Part shown: in pieces, positions 28,946-37,769 of the stretch
Position numbering within the stretch: position 1 is the stretch's first letter
How the letters are laid out: each line of letters starts with the position of its first letter
From: DASQDN01 sp963833675
Lineage (GTDB): Bacteria > Acidobacteriota > Terriglobia > Bryobacterales > Bryobacteraceae
Length of the DNA stretch: 64,000 bases
NCBI GenBank assembly: GCA_963833675.1
Contig: CAWHYW010000003.1
Location: forward strand, 62,001-126,000
Direction: 5' to 3'
Notes under the pieces: model-generated
Database searches by the model: none
What the model was told of the DNA's origin: nothing
The model's input: the letters and a program-made list of their open reading frames with translations, nothing else
Made by a program: the position numbers and the translations under genes

Positions 28946-29647
28946 ATGGCAAGCCCAAACGCGTTACGCGATTACACAGCGATACTGCAATCATATCTAC
29001 TGCAGCAGGTTGTACTCGCGTTCTACGATGCCCGACGCAGTCCTGATGAGCAGCTCGATTCTCGATTGAAGTTCGAACAGTTTCTTCTCATGTCAGGCCC
29101 GCGCATCCTCGAGCCGCTTCAAAGAGCTTTCAATGTTGCGGAAGAGGATCAGGGCGGGCAGGCTATCGCAGCAGAGTGGTTCATGGAGTTTGTTTCGTCA
29201 CGGGACTCGCGATGGCTGGAAGAGGTTCGAGTGGACCTGCCGGAGCGGTTCTGGCGAACTTTTCATGGACGTCATTTGCGTCGTCGAGCAGTCGATCTCA
29301 TTCTACTAGTGGAGTTTAATGGAGCGAACGCCATCCAGAGAGCCCGCTATTCACGTTTGATCAGTCTTTTTCGATCCTCCGAGCAGGAGCCCTTCGACCA
29401 AGAGATCACGTCAAACGGTACGTTGCTGTTGGAATCTCTCCTCGAACATGTTCGACTCACGTCGCCGGAGCGGCTTGTGGCGGGAGGTAGTTTCGCAAAC
29501 TACTGTGTTTCGGTGGCACGCTTCGCGTTATTTGACCAACGAACAAGTTTGGACGAGACGCAGGTGGAGACCGTGTTCACGTTCGTGGGCGAAATAGCCC
29601 CTGACCACAGGCAGCACGTAGCGGATATCCTCCGGCTCACAACATAG
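28946..29647 (+). CDS. Unrecognised all-helical-looking protein, second gene of the operon
   Basis: The 233-residue protein starts 1 base after the preceding stop and is intact. It looks entirely helical and soluble: NALRDYTAILQSYLLQQVV, SRLKFEQFLLMSGPRILEPL, FWRTFHGRHLRRRAVDLILL and HRQHVADILRL. There are no transmembrane segments, signal, metal motif or nucleotide-binding motif. No family was recognised. The arrangement of a compact alpha/beta protein followed by a helical partner in a region with other toxin-antitoxin genes would suit an effector/partner pair, but that is inference. Confidence 0.65.
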   Translation: MASPNALRDYTAILQSYLLQQVVLAFYDARRSPDEQLDSRLKFEQFLLMSGPRILEPLQRAFNVAEEDQGGQAIAAEWFMEFVSSRDSRWLEEVRVDLPERFWRTFHGRHLRRRAVDLILLVEFNGANAIQRARYSRLISLFRSSEQEPFDQEITSNGTLLLESLLEHVRLTSPERLVAGGSFANYCVSVARFALFDQRTSLDETQVETVFTFVGEIAPDHRQHVADILRLTT

Positions 29648-29683
29648 CGACGTGTATAGCGCGCCGGGGTGAATCAGTCCCGT

Positions 29684-29710
29684 GAAGTCGGCATCCCGTA
29701 AGCCGACTTC
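29684..29710 (+). terminator. Hairpin after the two-gene operon
   Basis: A perfect 9-bp inverted repeat, GAAGTCGGC (29684-29692) and GCCGACTTC (29702-29710), encloses a 9-nt loop 36 bases after the stop. There is no clear T-tract behind it, so termination is plausible but not certain. Confidence 0.5.
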
Positions 29711-29800
29711 CGGATTGCGCGTTATTCAGGACCTATCCATTTCATGTTCTTGATGGCGGCTTAACTTGATCTGGCCGGTCCTGGTTTGTTGGACGCCGGA

Positions 29801-30196
29801 CTATACAGCCCGGCTTCCAGCCGCCAACCATCGGGCGGCAGCATCGGCGCTATCGTCGGGTCGTGTATTGAAGGCAATCGCCGCGCCTGGGGCAGCCTTA
29901 TGAACAGCGTTGATGACCGCTTCGAATAATGCAAGGCCCCGGGGCGGCAGGCGCACGCCGGCTCCGATTACCACACAATCGTAGCTCTTCGAAGCTAACT
30001 GACGCTCCACTGTCGGGCCAGCGGTTTCATCAGGCCGGATCAAACCAACGTCGCCCTCCCATCCGCGTTCAGCGAACTGCTTCAGCGCAACCGCGATGCC
30101 GGCGTGAACCTTCTCAGCGGTCATGCCTGGTGGCAAAGCAGGGTCAGAAAAATCCACAGTCTCTGGATCGTAGCCTAGCAGCAGAACCCGCGTCAT
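29801..30196 (-). CDS. Conserved hypothetical protein, small Rossmann-like
   Basis: This 131-residue protein is counted from the ATG at 30196, chosen because AAGGGAGAGCTC precedes it. It reads MTRVLLLGYDPETVDFSDPALPPG, then helices (AEKVHAGIAVALKQFAERGWE) and SYDCVVIGAGVRLPPRGLALFEAVINAVH, with AIAFNTRPDDSADAAARWLAA at the end. The VLLLGYDP and CVVIGAGVR strands with alternating helices suggest a flavodoxin-like or Rossmann-like sheet. No cofactor motif is definite. Similar proteins in soil bacteria are uncharacterised as far as I know. It is convergent with the two-gene operon. Confidence 0.65.
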   Translation of the reverse strand: MTRVLLLGYDPETVDFSDPALPPGMTAEKVHAGIAVALKQFAERGWEGDVGLIRPDETAGPTVERQLASKSYDCVVIGAGVRLPPRGLALFEAVINAVHKAAPGAAIAFNTRPDDSADAAARWLAAGSRAV

Positions 30197-30337
30197 GAGC
30201 TCTCCCTTATTCTTGCGAGCGTTTGGCGGAACCGTCGCTACCAGCTTCGCCGAATTTGACAAGCTATCATAACCGAATCTGGTGCCAAACAAGCCGGTTG
30301 GCATGACAGGACTTCCCCTTACGCCTTCACCCAGAAG

Positions 30338-30814
30338 CTACGCCTGCGGCGGAGCTGGTGTCAGGCCGTGGCGCCGCATGACCTCGGCCATCTTCACTCG
30401 GTCCGGCGGACCTCCAGCCGCCGCGTTGATCACCTCGGCAGCCTCCCGGAAATACTGTGGACCTACCGCGCCTGGCGTGATCACACAGAAGGCCTTCACG
30501 GTCTGGATTCCGTGGTTCGCGAACTGATGAATCGCGCCTCGCGGAATGCATAATGCCTGCCCAGGCCCAACGTCGATTTGTTTGCCGTCGACGGTCCAGG
30601 TCAGCACGCCGTCGACACCGTAGACAGTCTCCTCGTAATGGTCGTGGCTATGGGCTGGTGCGGGCAAACCTCTAGTGCCAGGGACGGTGAACTCAAATGC
30701 CGCGACGGTGCCGGTTGTGTTTTCTCCGGTGAGCAGGAAGCGTATCGTGAGTGGCCCAACGCAAATGGTTTCCTCGGAAGGATTGACGTGGAGGTCGAAG
30801 ATCTGCTGAGTCAC
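30338..30814 (-). CDS. Cupin domain protein, probable target of the divergent MarR regulator
   Basis: This 158-residue cupin uses a GTG start with AAGGAG 8 bases upstream. Motif 1 is APAHSHDHYEETVYGVDGVLTWTVDG (His-x-His with Glu) and motif 2 is PGQALCIPRGAIHQFANHG (Pro, Gly, His). These are full metal-ligand sets of the quercetin-dioxygenase-like cupins. A C-terminal helical tail (DRVKMAEVMRRHGL) is typical of this subgroup. The gene is divergent from a MarR regulator with a paired operator between them, so repression with release by a small aromatic or oxidant ligand is the natural expectation. Confidence 0.87.
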   Translation of the reverse strand: MTQQIFDLHVNPSEETICVGPLTIRFLLTGENTTGTVAAFEFTVPGTRGLPAPAHSHDHYEETVYGVDGVLTWTVDGKQIDVGPGQALCIPRGAIHQFANHGIQTVKAFCVITPGAVGPQYFREAAEVINAAAGGPPDRVKMAEVMRRHGLTPAPPQA

Positions 30815-30842
30815 TTGAGTCTCCTTGAAGTTCGTATACAGT

Positions 30843-30880
30843 AAACTGCGTTTACTTCGCTAAGATAGTAAACGCAGTTT
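30843..30880. promoter_or_regulatory. Paired inverted operator in the cupin/MarR divergent promoter
   Basis: AAACTGCGTTTACT (30843-30856) and AGTAAACGCAGTTT (30867-30880) are perfect inverted copies 10 bases apart. Each copy is itself nearly palindromic (GTAAAC-GTTTAC). The right copy ends directly at the ATG of the MarR gene. This is the expected geometry of an autoregulated MarR divergon. Confidence 0.75.
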
Positions 30881-31354
30881 ATGAATATGTCAATGCCTTC
30901 ATCGCCGAAAACTCCGACGCTCAAGAAAAGGGAAATGCTGATCGGGGCACTGCTACGAGCTCCGGCCCAGGCAATCCATCGCCGTATCATCCAGGATCTC
31001 AACGCGGCCGGCTTTGACGACCTCAGCTTGCCACACATCGCAGTGCTGCAGTTTCCGGGTCCGGACGGGGTTCGGCCAGGCACTCTTGCCGAGCGTGCAG
31101 GCGTGAGCAAGCAGGCTATGAACCAGCTACTGCGGAGCCTCGAAGCTCTCGGTTATATCGTTCGATCCGACGCACCTCATGAGGGCCGCGCACGAATTAT
31201 CCGCTTTACCAAACGCGGACACGTTGCATACTCGAAAATCCATGATATTTTGCGCAACATCGAGCGTGAATGGAGAGCGGAACTAGGTCTAAAGGATTTC
31301 GCGCAGCTCAAAAAATTACTCTCCCGCGTCTGGGAAAGCCCGTTGACGCGCTAG
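30881..31354 (+). CDS. MarR family transcriptional regulator
   Basis: The 157-residue protein has a winged-helix core: RPGTLAERAGVSKQAMNQLLRSLEALGYIVRSDAPHEGRARIIRFTKRG. Here VSKQAMNQLLRSLE is the recognition helix and DAPHEGRARIIRFT the wing. Long helices at each end (EMLIGALLRAPAQAIHRRIIQDL, FAQLKKLLSRVWE) form the dimer interface. The ATG at 30881 abuts the operator and has no Shine-Dalgarno. The ATG at 30935 (KREMLIG) has AAAAGGGA close before it, so the true start may be later. It is divergent from the cupin and probably represses both. Confidence 0.88.
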   Translation: MNMSMPSSPKTPTLKKREMLIGALLRAPAQAIHRRIIQDLNAAGFDDLSLPHIAVLQFPGPDGVRPGTLAERAGVSKQAMNQLLRSLEALGYIVRSDAPHEGRARIIRFTKRGHVAYSKIHDILRNIEREWRAELGLKDFAQLKKLLSRVWESPLTR

Positions 31355-31567
31355 TGGGCAACGCAAAGCAGCCTGTGCGTGCCGTCCGGAGCTGCGGGTG
31401 GTTGCGGGAACACCGGATAGTGTCCGGATGGTCGGCTATCCGGTAGTTGAGCCGGATCGGTACCAATAAGTCGGCATCGCGTCAGTTTGCGGGTTGCCCT
31501 TCATCGATCCGGGCAACAAGCTTGGCCTTCACACCTCGCCTCGCCTAGCACCTCAGTTGGCGTCGGA

Positions 31568-31842
31568 TTACCGGCGCAGTTGAGCAGGGTCAGCGGCCGC
31601 AGGCGCACCACGAAGGAGGCCCTCCGTACTCAGGTCCTCATGCAGTCTGGCCAGTGAATTCCATATCCTCCACCGGCGACCTTCCAATTCGAGCGCTGCT
31701 CCACACTGGCGCTCAAAAGGCGCGGATACCAGACTAGCGGAACGATGATCGTTCGGCCGTCGACCAAGTCTACTGCGAGAGTGTCCTCGGTGAGCCGCAC
31801 ATCGCGGACACGTTCTCCTGGATTAGGACGGGAAGCGTTCAT
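31568..31842 (-). CDS. DUF2442 domain protein, one frameshift near the C-terminus
   Basis: It reads RVRDVRLTEDTLAVDLVDGRT, VPLVWYPRLLSASVEQRSNW and VAGGGYGIHWPD, the signature of DUF2442. After a shift near 31638 the tail continues EDLSTEGLLRGAPAAA to a stop at 31568, about 91 residues in all. Without the shift the protein would end prematurely at 31630. DUF2442 proteins follow DUF4160 proteins in pairs that resemble toxin-antitoxin modules. Here the start lies inside the end of the DUF4160 gene, a 20-bp overlap. The biochemical role is not known to me. Confidence 0.82.
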
Positions 31843-32053
31843 GCCATTTCTCCAGCAACAGAGCCCGATTTTCTACTACTAGCCGCTGAACACGTCTGAG
31901 TTCTGATGGCCGGAATCCGAGGTTCACTGCGAGCGCAACAGGGTCCAGCCAGAACTTCGCCGAGTCGTCATCACGATCCACGTGGACGTGGGGAGGTTCG
32001 TTTGGTTCATGGCTATAGAAGTACATACGGTACGGACCCGCCACCCTAGGCAC
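31823..32053 (-). CDS. DUF4160 domain protein
   Basis: The 76-residue protein starts at a GTG at 32053. It carries the family signature GPYRMYFYSHEPNEPPHVHVDRDDDSAKFWLDP, with a PPHxHV motif, then GFRPSELRRVQRLVVENRALLLEKWHE. DUF4160 genes are usually followed by DUF2442, as here, and are suspected toxin-antitoxin-like pairs without a firmly assigned activity. The HVHVD and acidic residues could bind metal, but that is inference. The gene is intact. Confidence 0.87.
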   Translation of the reverse strand: MPRVAGPYRMYFYSHEPNEPPHVHVDRDDDSAKFWLDPVALAVNLGFRPSELRRVQRLVVENRALLLEKWHERFPS

Positions 32054-32395
32054 TTCCTCAGTATCACATTCGCCGACGGATTACGACTGAGAAGTCGCGC
32101 TTCCGCCAAACCAAAGCTACCTGGCCGAAGAACACCCGACTATCAGAAGTGGTCGCTGCGAGATCGATCATTTCTGACCACGTCGTACTTTGCGATCGAT
32201 CTGAAATGGCTAAGTACCGGAAAGGAGTGGAGTCCACGGACGACCATCCAGTACGAATGGATACGTTGTGCGATCGCGCGAGTTTCGACCGGGCTTGCCG
32301 TTTGCAGGCTGTGCCTTACAGGTGACTCGACCACTCTGAATCACATAAGCCTCCAGAACCGCAAGCCTTCTCTCGCTGATACCCTTAGAACATAA
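32054..32395. other. Gene-free stretch upstream of the TPR operon
   Basis: Frames across this stretch lack recognisable motifs and none has a convincing start. It presumably holds the promoters for the leftward DUF4160 pair and the rightward TPR gene. No repeat or hairpin of note was seen. Confidence 0.5.
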
Positions 32396-33977
32396 GTGCG
32401 TTACCTCCTTCCACTACTGCTCCCCGCGCTAGCCTTGGCCGGCTGGACACAGTTCAAATCCGGCCCCTTCGAAGTGATCACCGATGGCGGCGACAAAGAA
32501 GCGCGCGTCACACTCAACTATCTCGAGCAACTGCGCAATGCGTTAGGGCAAGCCGTCGGCCAGCAGGACATGCAATCCGTGTGGCCGATCCGAGTGGTAG
32601 TACTCAAGCCCAAGCGGCAGGCGTTTCCCGAAGTCAAATTCGCGCGTGAAAGTTGGACTTGCAGTCTCGAACAGATTACGCCCAAAACTGCTGCTGGCAT
32701 AGTGGAAGTGCTATTGCAGTCCTGGCCTGGACATGTGCCTCCCAATATCCGGCGCGGGCTGGTGACACTGTATTCCACTCTCGATGTAGACGGAACACAC
32801 GTTACCCTCGGCAATCCGCCCGCTACAAAGGATCGTGACTGGGCACGCGCTCATATGCTGGCAGTGCAACCCGAATACAGCGGTCGGCTTCGAGTGTTGC
32901 TGTCGAATCTCGGCAAGGGTATCGATCCCGAAGTGTCTTATCGCAACGCATTTGAGAAAACTGCCGAACAGATCGAACAGGCGCTTAACAAATACATTGA
33001 AGCTGGGCAATACGGAACCTATCCCGTCTCGGGTAAGCCGATCAACGCTCAGAAGCAGTTTTATGCGAAAGAGCTTGATGACAAGGCCGGCGCTCTCGCA
33101 ATGGCCGACGTCGCGTTCGCAAATGGAGGCGCGTCCCGATTACGACTCGCCCGAAGGACAAGGTCTTGTGGCGCTTCGTAAGGGAGACAAGGAGAAAGCG
33201 CGCGAGTTGCTGGCCCAGGCCACCGGCGCCTATGCGCTGGTCGAATACGCGAAACTCTTGCCCGAAGCTGATCGTAAGCCAGTGCTCGAAAAGGCCGGGG
33301 CGGCGAATCCGCGATGGGCCGAACCGTACAAACTCATGGCCGCTCTCGAAACGCATCCCGCCCAAAAACTCGCTGTCCTGAGAAAAGCTACTCAATTGGA
33401 CCCGAACGATGTTGCGTCATGGACCGCGCTTGCGCAAACACAGGAAAAGGCGAATCAGTTGGCAGAAGCTAGCAAAAGCTGGGCTGCCGCGGAACGCATC
33501 AGCGACGATCCCGAGCAGAGGGAACGCTTGCATCAACTGCGCGCGGCAGGCGAGCGAGCACGCGGGGAAGCTGAACTTGCGGCCCGAGATGAGGCGCGGC
33601 GGAAGACCGAGCAGGAGTTGCAGGATCTCAAGAACCGCGCCTTGATGGAGATCCGTAAGGCGGAAACCAAGGCAAACGCCGGAAAACCGGTCATCGATCC
33701 GAATACGCTCGATCAATACAAGGAAGAAGCAGCCCCGAAAAATAAGAAAGTGGATGGTGTGCTCACACGCGTGGATTGCCAGGGTACGCAGGCGATACTT
33801 GTTGTACAAAATGGCGGCTCGGTGACGAAGCTGTTAGTCGTAAATCCAAATGGGATTGCTCTTGGCGGGGGTGGGGAGCGATCGTTCTCTTGTGGCGCTC
33901 AGACGCCCCCTCGCAAAGTGGAAGTCGAGTACGAGCCGGGTGCTAAGAAAAAGGTGACTCGGATTGAGTTCCGCTAA
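32396..33977 (+). CDS. Secreted TPR-containing protein, one frameshift
   Basis: The GTG start gives a signal peptide (RYLLPLLLPALALAG). The N-terminal 220 residues (FKSGPFEVITDGGDKEARVTL, LPALVxxxx-type helices, AFEKTAEQIEQALNKYIEAG) resemble the peptidase-like domain that precedes TPRs in acidobacterial proteins. One extra A near 33123 breaks the frame. Across it the protein continues EARPDYDSPEGQGLVALRKGD and tetratricopeptide-like helices (AGAANPRWAEPYKLMAAL, ATQLDPNDVASWTALAQTQE). A charged coiled-coil (EAELAARDEARRKTEQELQDLK) and a small C-terminal beta domain (DGVLTRVDCQGTQAILVVQ) follow. It is about 527 residues. The 3' end overlaps the MFS gene, so it is probably the first gene of an operon. 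Confidence 0.75.
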
Positions 33978-35160
33978 GCTGCGGTGGCTTGCCGTTATCG
34001 TCCTGGTCCTTTCGTCAGCACTCAATTACCTGGATCGGATGGTGCTTTCGGCCCTCATGCCGACCATTCAGATCGAGTTCGGGTTGAGCAGGGAAGACGT
34101 TGGCGCGGTCGTATCTGTTTTCTCCATTGTCTATGCGCTCAGCTCACCTCTGATGGGTCATTTCCTCGACCGGATCGGCTTACGCCCGGGGGCTGCGATT
34201 ATCGTAGGACTGTGGTCCATCGTGGGAATAGCCACCGGTTTCGCCGGATCGTTTCTCGCGCTGCTCTTGTGCCGTTCTCTTTTAGGCTTAGCTGAATCCG
34301 GAGGAGTGCCTGCAACTGGCAAAGGCTTCGCGATGTACCTCCTCCCGGAAGACCGCGCAATCGGCGCCGCATTGAGTCAGGTAGGATTGACCGTCGGGAG
34401 TATGGGCGCCCCGCTGCTTACCGAATGGATATCGGCGCTGTATGGTTGGCGCTCCGCCTTCATTGTCTCTGGCATGCTCGGTATCCTTTGGATTCCGGTC
34501 TGGCTCTCGATAGCCAGACGCGCGCCCGTCTTACCGGACACGGGATATGCGCCGGGCAGCCGCGTCAAAGAAATGTTGAGGGATCCCCGTTATCTTTCGC
34601 TGGTGATCGCCAATATCTTAGCGATGACGATCTATAGTCTTTGGACCAATTGGACCACGGTGTTTCTGGTCTCCTCCTACGGGCTCACACAGCAGAAAGC
34701 CAATCTCCAGTACGCCTGGATACCGCCCATATTCGCGACTCTCGGTGGCTTGCTCGGCGCATGGATTGCCAACCGGGCCATCCGGCGCGGAGTGGAAATC
34801 GTAACGGCGCGCCTGCGAATTGCAACTGCCGCATCGGTATTCGCCTTTGCCACTGCCTTCGCTCCAGTCGCTTCTGGTCCTGTCGCGGCCGTAGCGGCGA
34901 TTTGCCTCAGTTTCTTCGCAGTTACCTGCCTTAGCGTCAATTACTACGCGATTCCCTTAGACCTGTTCGGAAGTGTCAGCGCCGGATTTGCCATTTCCCT
35001 CCTTACCGGCGTTTTTGGCCTGATGCAGGCGTTCCTTTCGCCGGTTATCGGCGGCACTTCCGAGAAGTACGGTTGGCAGCCGGTGTGCCTCGCCATCGCG
35101 GCGCTCCCTCTTGCCTCCGCGCTTCTGCTGCAGTGGTCCTTCCGCAAACGATGGGTCTGA
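33964..35160 (+). CDS. MFS transporter (ACS/hexuronate-like)
   Basis: This 398-residue protein has about 12 hydrophobic segments. TTG at 33964 is chosen because no later start precedes the first helix (LAVIVLVLSSALNYLDRMVLSAL). NYLDRMVLS and MGHFLDRIGLRPGAAI in loop 2-3 are the MFS signature regions, and CRSLLGLAESGGVPATGKG is typical of the anion:cation symporter group that moves hexuronates and phthalates. It overlaps the preceding TPR gene by 14 bases and the following glycosyltransferase start by 10, implying coupled translation. Confidence 0.88.
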   Translation: MSSAKLRWLAVIVLVLSSALNYLDRMVLSALMPTIQIEFGLSREDVGAVVSVFSIVYALSSPLMGHFLDRIGLRPGAAIIVGLWSIVGIATGFAGSFLALLLCRSLLGLAESGGVPATGKGFAMYLLPEDRAIGAALSQVGLTVGSMGAPLLTEWISALYGWRSAFIVSGMLGILWIPVWLSIARRAPVLPDTGYAPGSRVKEMLRDPRYLSLVIANILAMTIYSLWTNWTTVFLVSSYGLTQQKANLQYAWIPPIFATLGGLLGAWIANRAIRRGVEIVTARLRIATAASVFAFATAFAPVASGPVAAVAAICLSFFAVTCLSVNYYAIPLDLFGSVSAGFAISLLTGVFGLMQAFLSPVIGGTSEKYGWQPVCLAIAALPLASALLLQWSFRKRWV

Positions 35161-37182
35161 AATCCGCAATCTGGAAGTTGCTCGGCAAAGATCCTGAGGC
35201 GGTTGTTGTCAGCTTTCTTTCCGGCCCTGAGCCCCTCGCGCGAGCCATGGTCGAGGAGGTCCGCTCGCTTGTGCCGGATCGGGAGCACTTTGCCGTCACA
35301 AGCCTTCCCGTTGAGGGGATAACGTGTATTCGCCCTGATGCGCTGCCAGGACCGTTGCGCCGAAAACGAATCGGACTCGCGCCGGCCCTGTTTACGGGTG
35401 ATCCTCAATATGCGGGCTTGCGTCGCGCCGCGTTTCGCTACGCGCCCGGGAAAGGTGCTCGCGTACAATGCGCAACTCGAACGTCATCATTTGCGCCTGC
35501 GCACTGCAATAGCCTCGATACTGTTTCTTAACGGTGTACCGCTTGACCGTATCTGGCTTCGGCCCAAATGGTTTCCGCTGCGTCGGGATCATTCGACTTA
35601 CCCGGATACGCGCCATGTCTTTGAAGGACGGCCATTGCGTGAGGGGCGGCCGCGAGTTGCTGTTTTGACCCCGTACTTCCCGTTCCCGCTGAGTCATGGC
35701 GGAGCTGTACGGATTTACAACCTGCTTCGCGAATCCGCGCGCGAGTTCGACATATTCCTTTTCTCGTTTGTCGAGAAACCCTCCAATGTCGCTCAGACTC
35801 CGGTGCTTGACTTCTGCAGTAAGGTAATCGCGTTTCAGCACCCCCGCTATCGTGAGCCCCGCTGGTCATCTTTACTTCCGCCCGAGGTAAAGGAATTCTC
35901 ATGTATGTACGTTCTCTCAACCCTGGCCGAATACCGTCGGGAGTTTGCGCTTCAGTTACTGCAGGTTGAGTACACGCAGATGGCAGGCTATGGCGGCGAC
36001 GTCCTCGTCGAGCATGACGTAACGTTTGACCTCCACCAGCAGATCGTAACTTCGGATCCTTCCATGTCGGCCCGTTGGGATCTGAAACGGTGGTTGCGTT
36101 TCGAGAGACGAGCAGTCGCACGGTATCCCCGTGTGGTCGTGATGTCAGATAAAGATGCGGGTCTGCTCGGGAGCGCCCCGAATATTCGTGTCATCCCGAA
36201 CGGCGTTGACGTCAAACGGTTTCAAGCGCAGCCGGAAACATCAGGTCGTCGAATTCTCTTTATCGGTTCATTTCGGCACTTTCCGAACGTCCTGGCGTTC
36301 CGCTGGTTTCTCGAACAGGTCTGGCCTCTGCTTAAGGAACGAATCGCAGGCGCCCGGTTCATCACCATCGCCGGCCCTAACCCCGAGCTGTATTTCAAGG
36401 ACGATATTCGTGATCCCGATGTCGAACTGCAAGGATTCATCAGCGACGTTCGACCATTCTACGCTGCGTCGAATCTTGTGGTTGTTCCCACACAGGTTTC
36501 CGCAGGAACGAACCTGAAGGTATTGGAATCGCTGGCATGTGAGCGAGCCGTGGTCTCTACTACCTCAGGGTGCGCCGGTCTTGGATTGGAACACGGCAAG
36601 CACGCGCTGATCGCAGACGACCCCCAGTCTTTTGCCGCCGCAATTGAATTGCTTCTGGGCAGCGACGACCTTCGCATCGCGCTGGCAAAGGCCGGCAGAG
36701 CGCTTGTTGAAAGAACTTTTGACTGGCGGCGCATCGGGCGTCTTCAAAACCGCCTCTGGAACGAGCTGCTAACTGGAGTTGTTATTCGGCCGGGCAGGCC
36801 TTCCGACGTGAGTGCCATCCGTGCAATTCAGATGTCGACCCATACAGCCTCCCACTGGGAACCGGCGACGTATTTCGAATTTACTGTTTCGGTGGCCGAA
36901 CGCAGCGGCGAGGTGTCCGGCTTCATGGTCAGCCGCGAGATTGCTGGCGAAATCGAGGTGCTCAACTTGGCGACGGCGTCCGAAACCCGAAGGCAGGGCA
37001 TCGCCACCCAACTGCTCGCATCCCTGGATGCCGAAGACGTCTTTCTCGAGGTTCGGGAATCTAATCGTCCAGCTCGCAAGTTATATGAAAAGCTTGGTTT
37101 TGTCGTAGTCGGAACTCGCCCGGAGTACTATGACGATCCGGTCGAATCCGCCCTTGTAATGAGGTTGTCACGGCTCGCCTAG
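35151..37182 (+). CDS. GT4 glycosyltransferase fused to RimI-like GNAT acetyltransferase, one frameshift
   Basis: The ATG at 35151 lies within the end of the MFS gene. The N-terminus (LKSAIWKLLGKDPEAVVVSFL, FRYAPGK) continues after one extra C near 35450 as VLAYNAQLERHHLRLRTAIA. The GT-B body (residues about 160-540) has TPYFPFPLSHGGAVRIYNLL, VEHDVTFDLH, NIRVIPNGVDVKRFQ and VSAGTNLKVLESLACERAVVSTT with the family Glu. The last 140 residues (VIRPGRPSDVSAIRAIQ, VLNLATASETRRQGIATQLL, FLEVRESNRPARKLYEKLGFVVVG) form a GNAT domain. Its EVRESN-ARKLYEKLGF segment is that of RimI, the ribosomal S18 N-acetyltransferase. Such a fusion is odd. A lost stop between two adjacent genes is the alternative. 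Confidence 0.8.
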
Positions 37183-37262
37183 GCATGATAAGTTCAAGGT
37201 GTCACGAGCCGACCAACAGGCCTGACTCGGGCGAGGAACTCAATCGAAGGAGAAAGCCCACG

Positions 37263-37499
37263 ATGGAGACATCAGCGCAGGATGAATTGAAGGCGCACCT
37301 GATGGCAACCGACGAGCAATTCCGTAAGCTATATGATCAGCATCACGATTACGACGTGAAGCTAGAGCAGCTTGAAGCAAAACACGCCCTTACGGAAGCT
37401 GAACAAGTAGAAGAGGTTAAGCTCAAGAAGCTTAAGCTTCACTTGAAGGACCAGATGATGGAGATTCTGAACCGTCATCGAGCCGAGCACGTCGCGTAG
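37263..37499 (+). CDS. DUF465 (YdcH-like) small helical protein
   Basis: The 78-residue protein starts at the ATG at 37263, preceded by GAAGGAGAAAG. It forms one long helical hairpin: HLMATDEQFRKLYDQHHDYD, KLEQLEAKHALTEAEQVEEVKLKKLKLHLKDQM. This matches DUF465, small coiled-coil proteins of unknown function common in Proteobacteria and Acidobacteria. It stands alone and is followed by a strong terminator and then the SRP RNA gene. Confidence 0.9.
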   Translation: METSAQDELKAHLMATDEQFRKLYDQHHDYDVKLEQLEAKHALTEAEQVEEVKLKKLKLHLKDQMMEILNRHRAEHVA

Positions 37500-37528
37500 A
37501 ACGGGTGCGCTGCATCCTCTGAAAGCAT

Positions 37529-37557
37529 GAAAGCCCGGGTAGTGAACCCGGGCTTTC
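37529..37557 (+). terminator. Rho-independent terminator after the DUF465 gene
   Basis: The 12-bp arms GAAAGCCCGGGT (37529-37540) and ACCCGGGCTTTC (37546-37557) close a 5-nt loop, with a T-rich stretch (GTGTCTTT) after. It isolates the DUF465 gene from the SRP RNA gene. Confidence 0.85.
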
Positions 37558-37596
37558 GTGTCTTTAGATTAGGATGCGCATGCTAAACTGAATGCT

Positions 37597-37705
37597 TGTC
37601 AGGCCTCGGGCTCCGTGCAATGGACGGCCGCAAACCCCGCCAGATCCGGAAGGAAGCAACGGTAGCGGTGCGGTTCGTGTGCCGCGGATTACCCGGGGTC
37701 TGGCA
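37597..37705 (+). ncRNA. ffs: Signal recognition particle RNA, small bacterial type (4.5S-like)
   Basis: The signature of SRP RNA domain IV, CCAGATCCGGAAGGAAGCA, then ACGGTAGCGG, is at 37640-37667. It includes the GGAA tetraloop region and the asymmetric-loop AGCA that bind Ffh. The outer arms GTCAGGCCTCGGG (from 37598) and CCCGGGGTCTGGC (ending 37704) pair, with G-U pairs, into a long hairpin of about 105 nt. It ends at TTTTT (37706-37710), a terminator. TAAACT at 37584-37589 is a possible -10. The RNA targets nascent membrane proteins with Ffh. Location before dnaX-ybaB-recR is a familiar arrangement. Confidence 0.93.
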
Positions 37706-37713
37706 TTTTTAGT

Positions 37714-37767
37714 TTGGCTTCGTTTCGCAAAAATCGCCAGCGGCTTTCTTGGCTTCGTTTCGCAAAA
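37714..37767 (+). repeat. 19-bp direct repeat in the dnaX leader
   Basis: TTGGCTTCGTTTCGCAAAA occurs at 37714-37732 and again at 37749-37767, a 35-bp period. The second copy ends 2 bases before the dnaX ATG. No ordinary Shine-Dalgarno is visible for dnaX. Confidence 0.8.
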
Positions 37768-37769
37768 TC

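Noticed and set aside
31982..32395. A 137-residue plus-strand frame before the TPR gene
   Set aside because: It partly overlaps the real DUF4160 gene on the other strand, has no recognised motif and no ribosome site.
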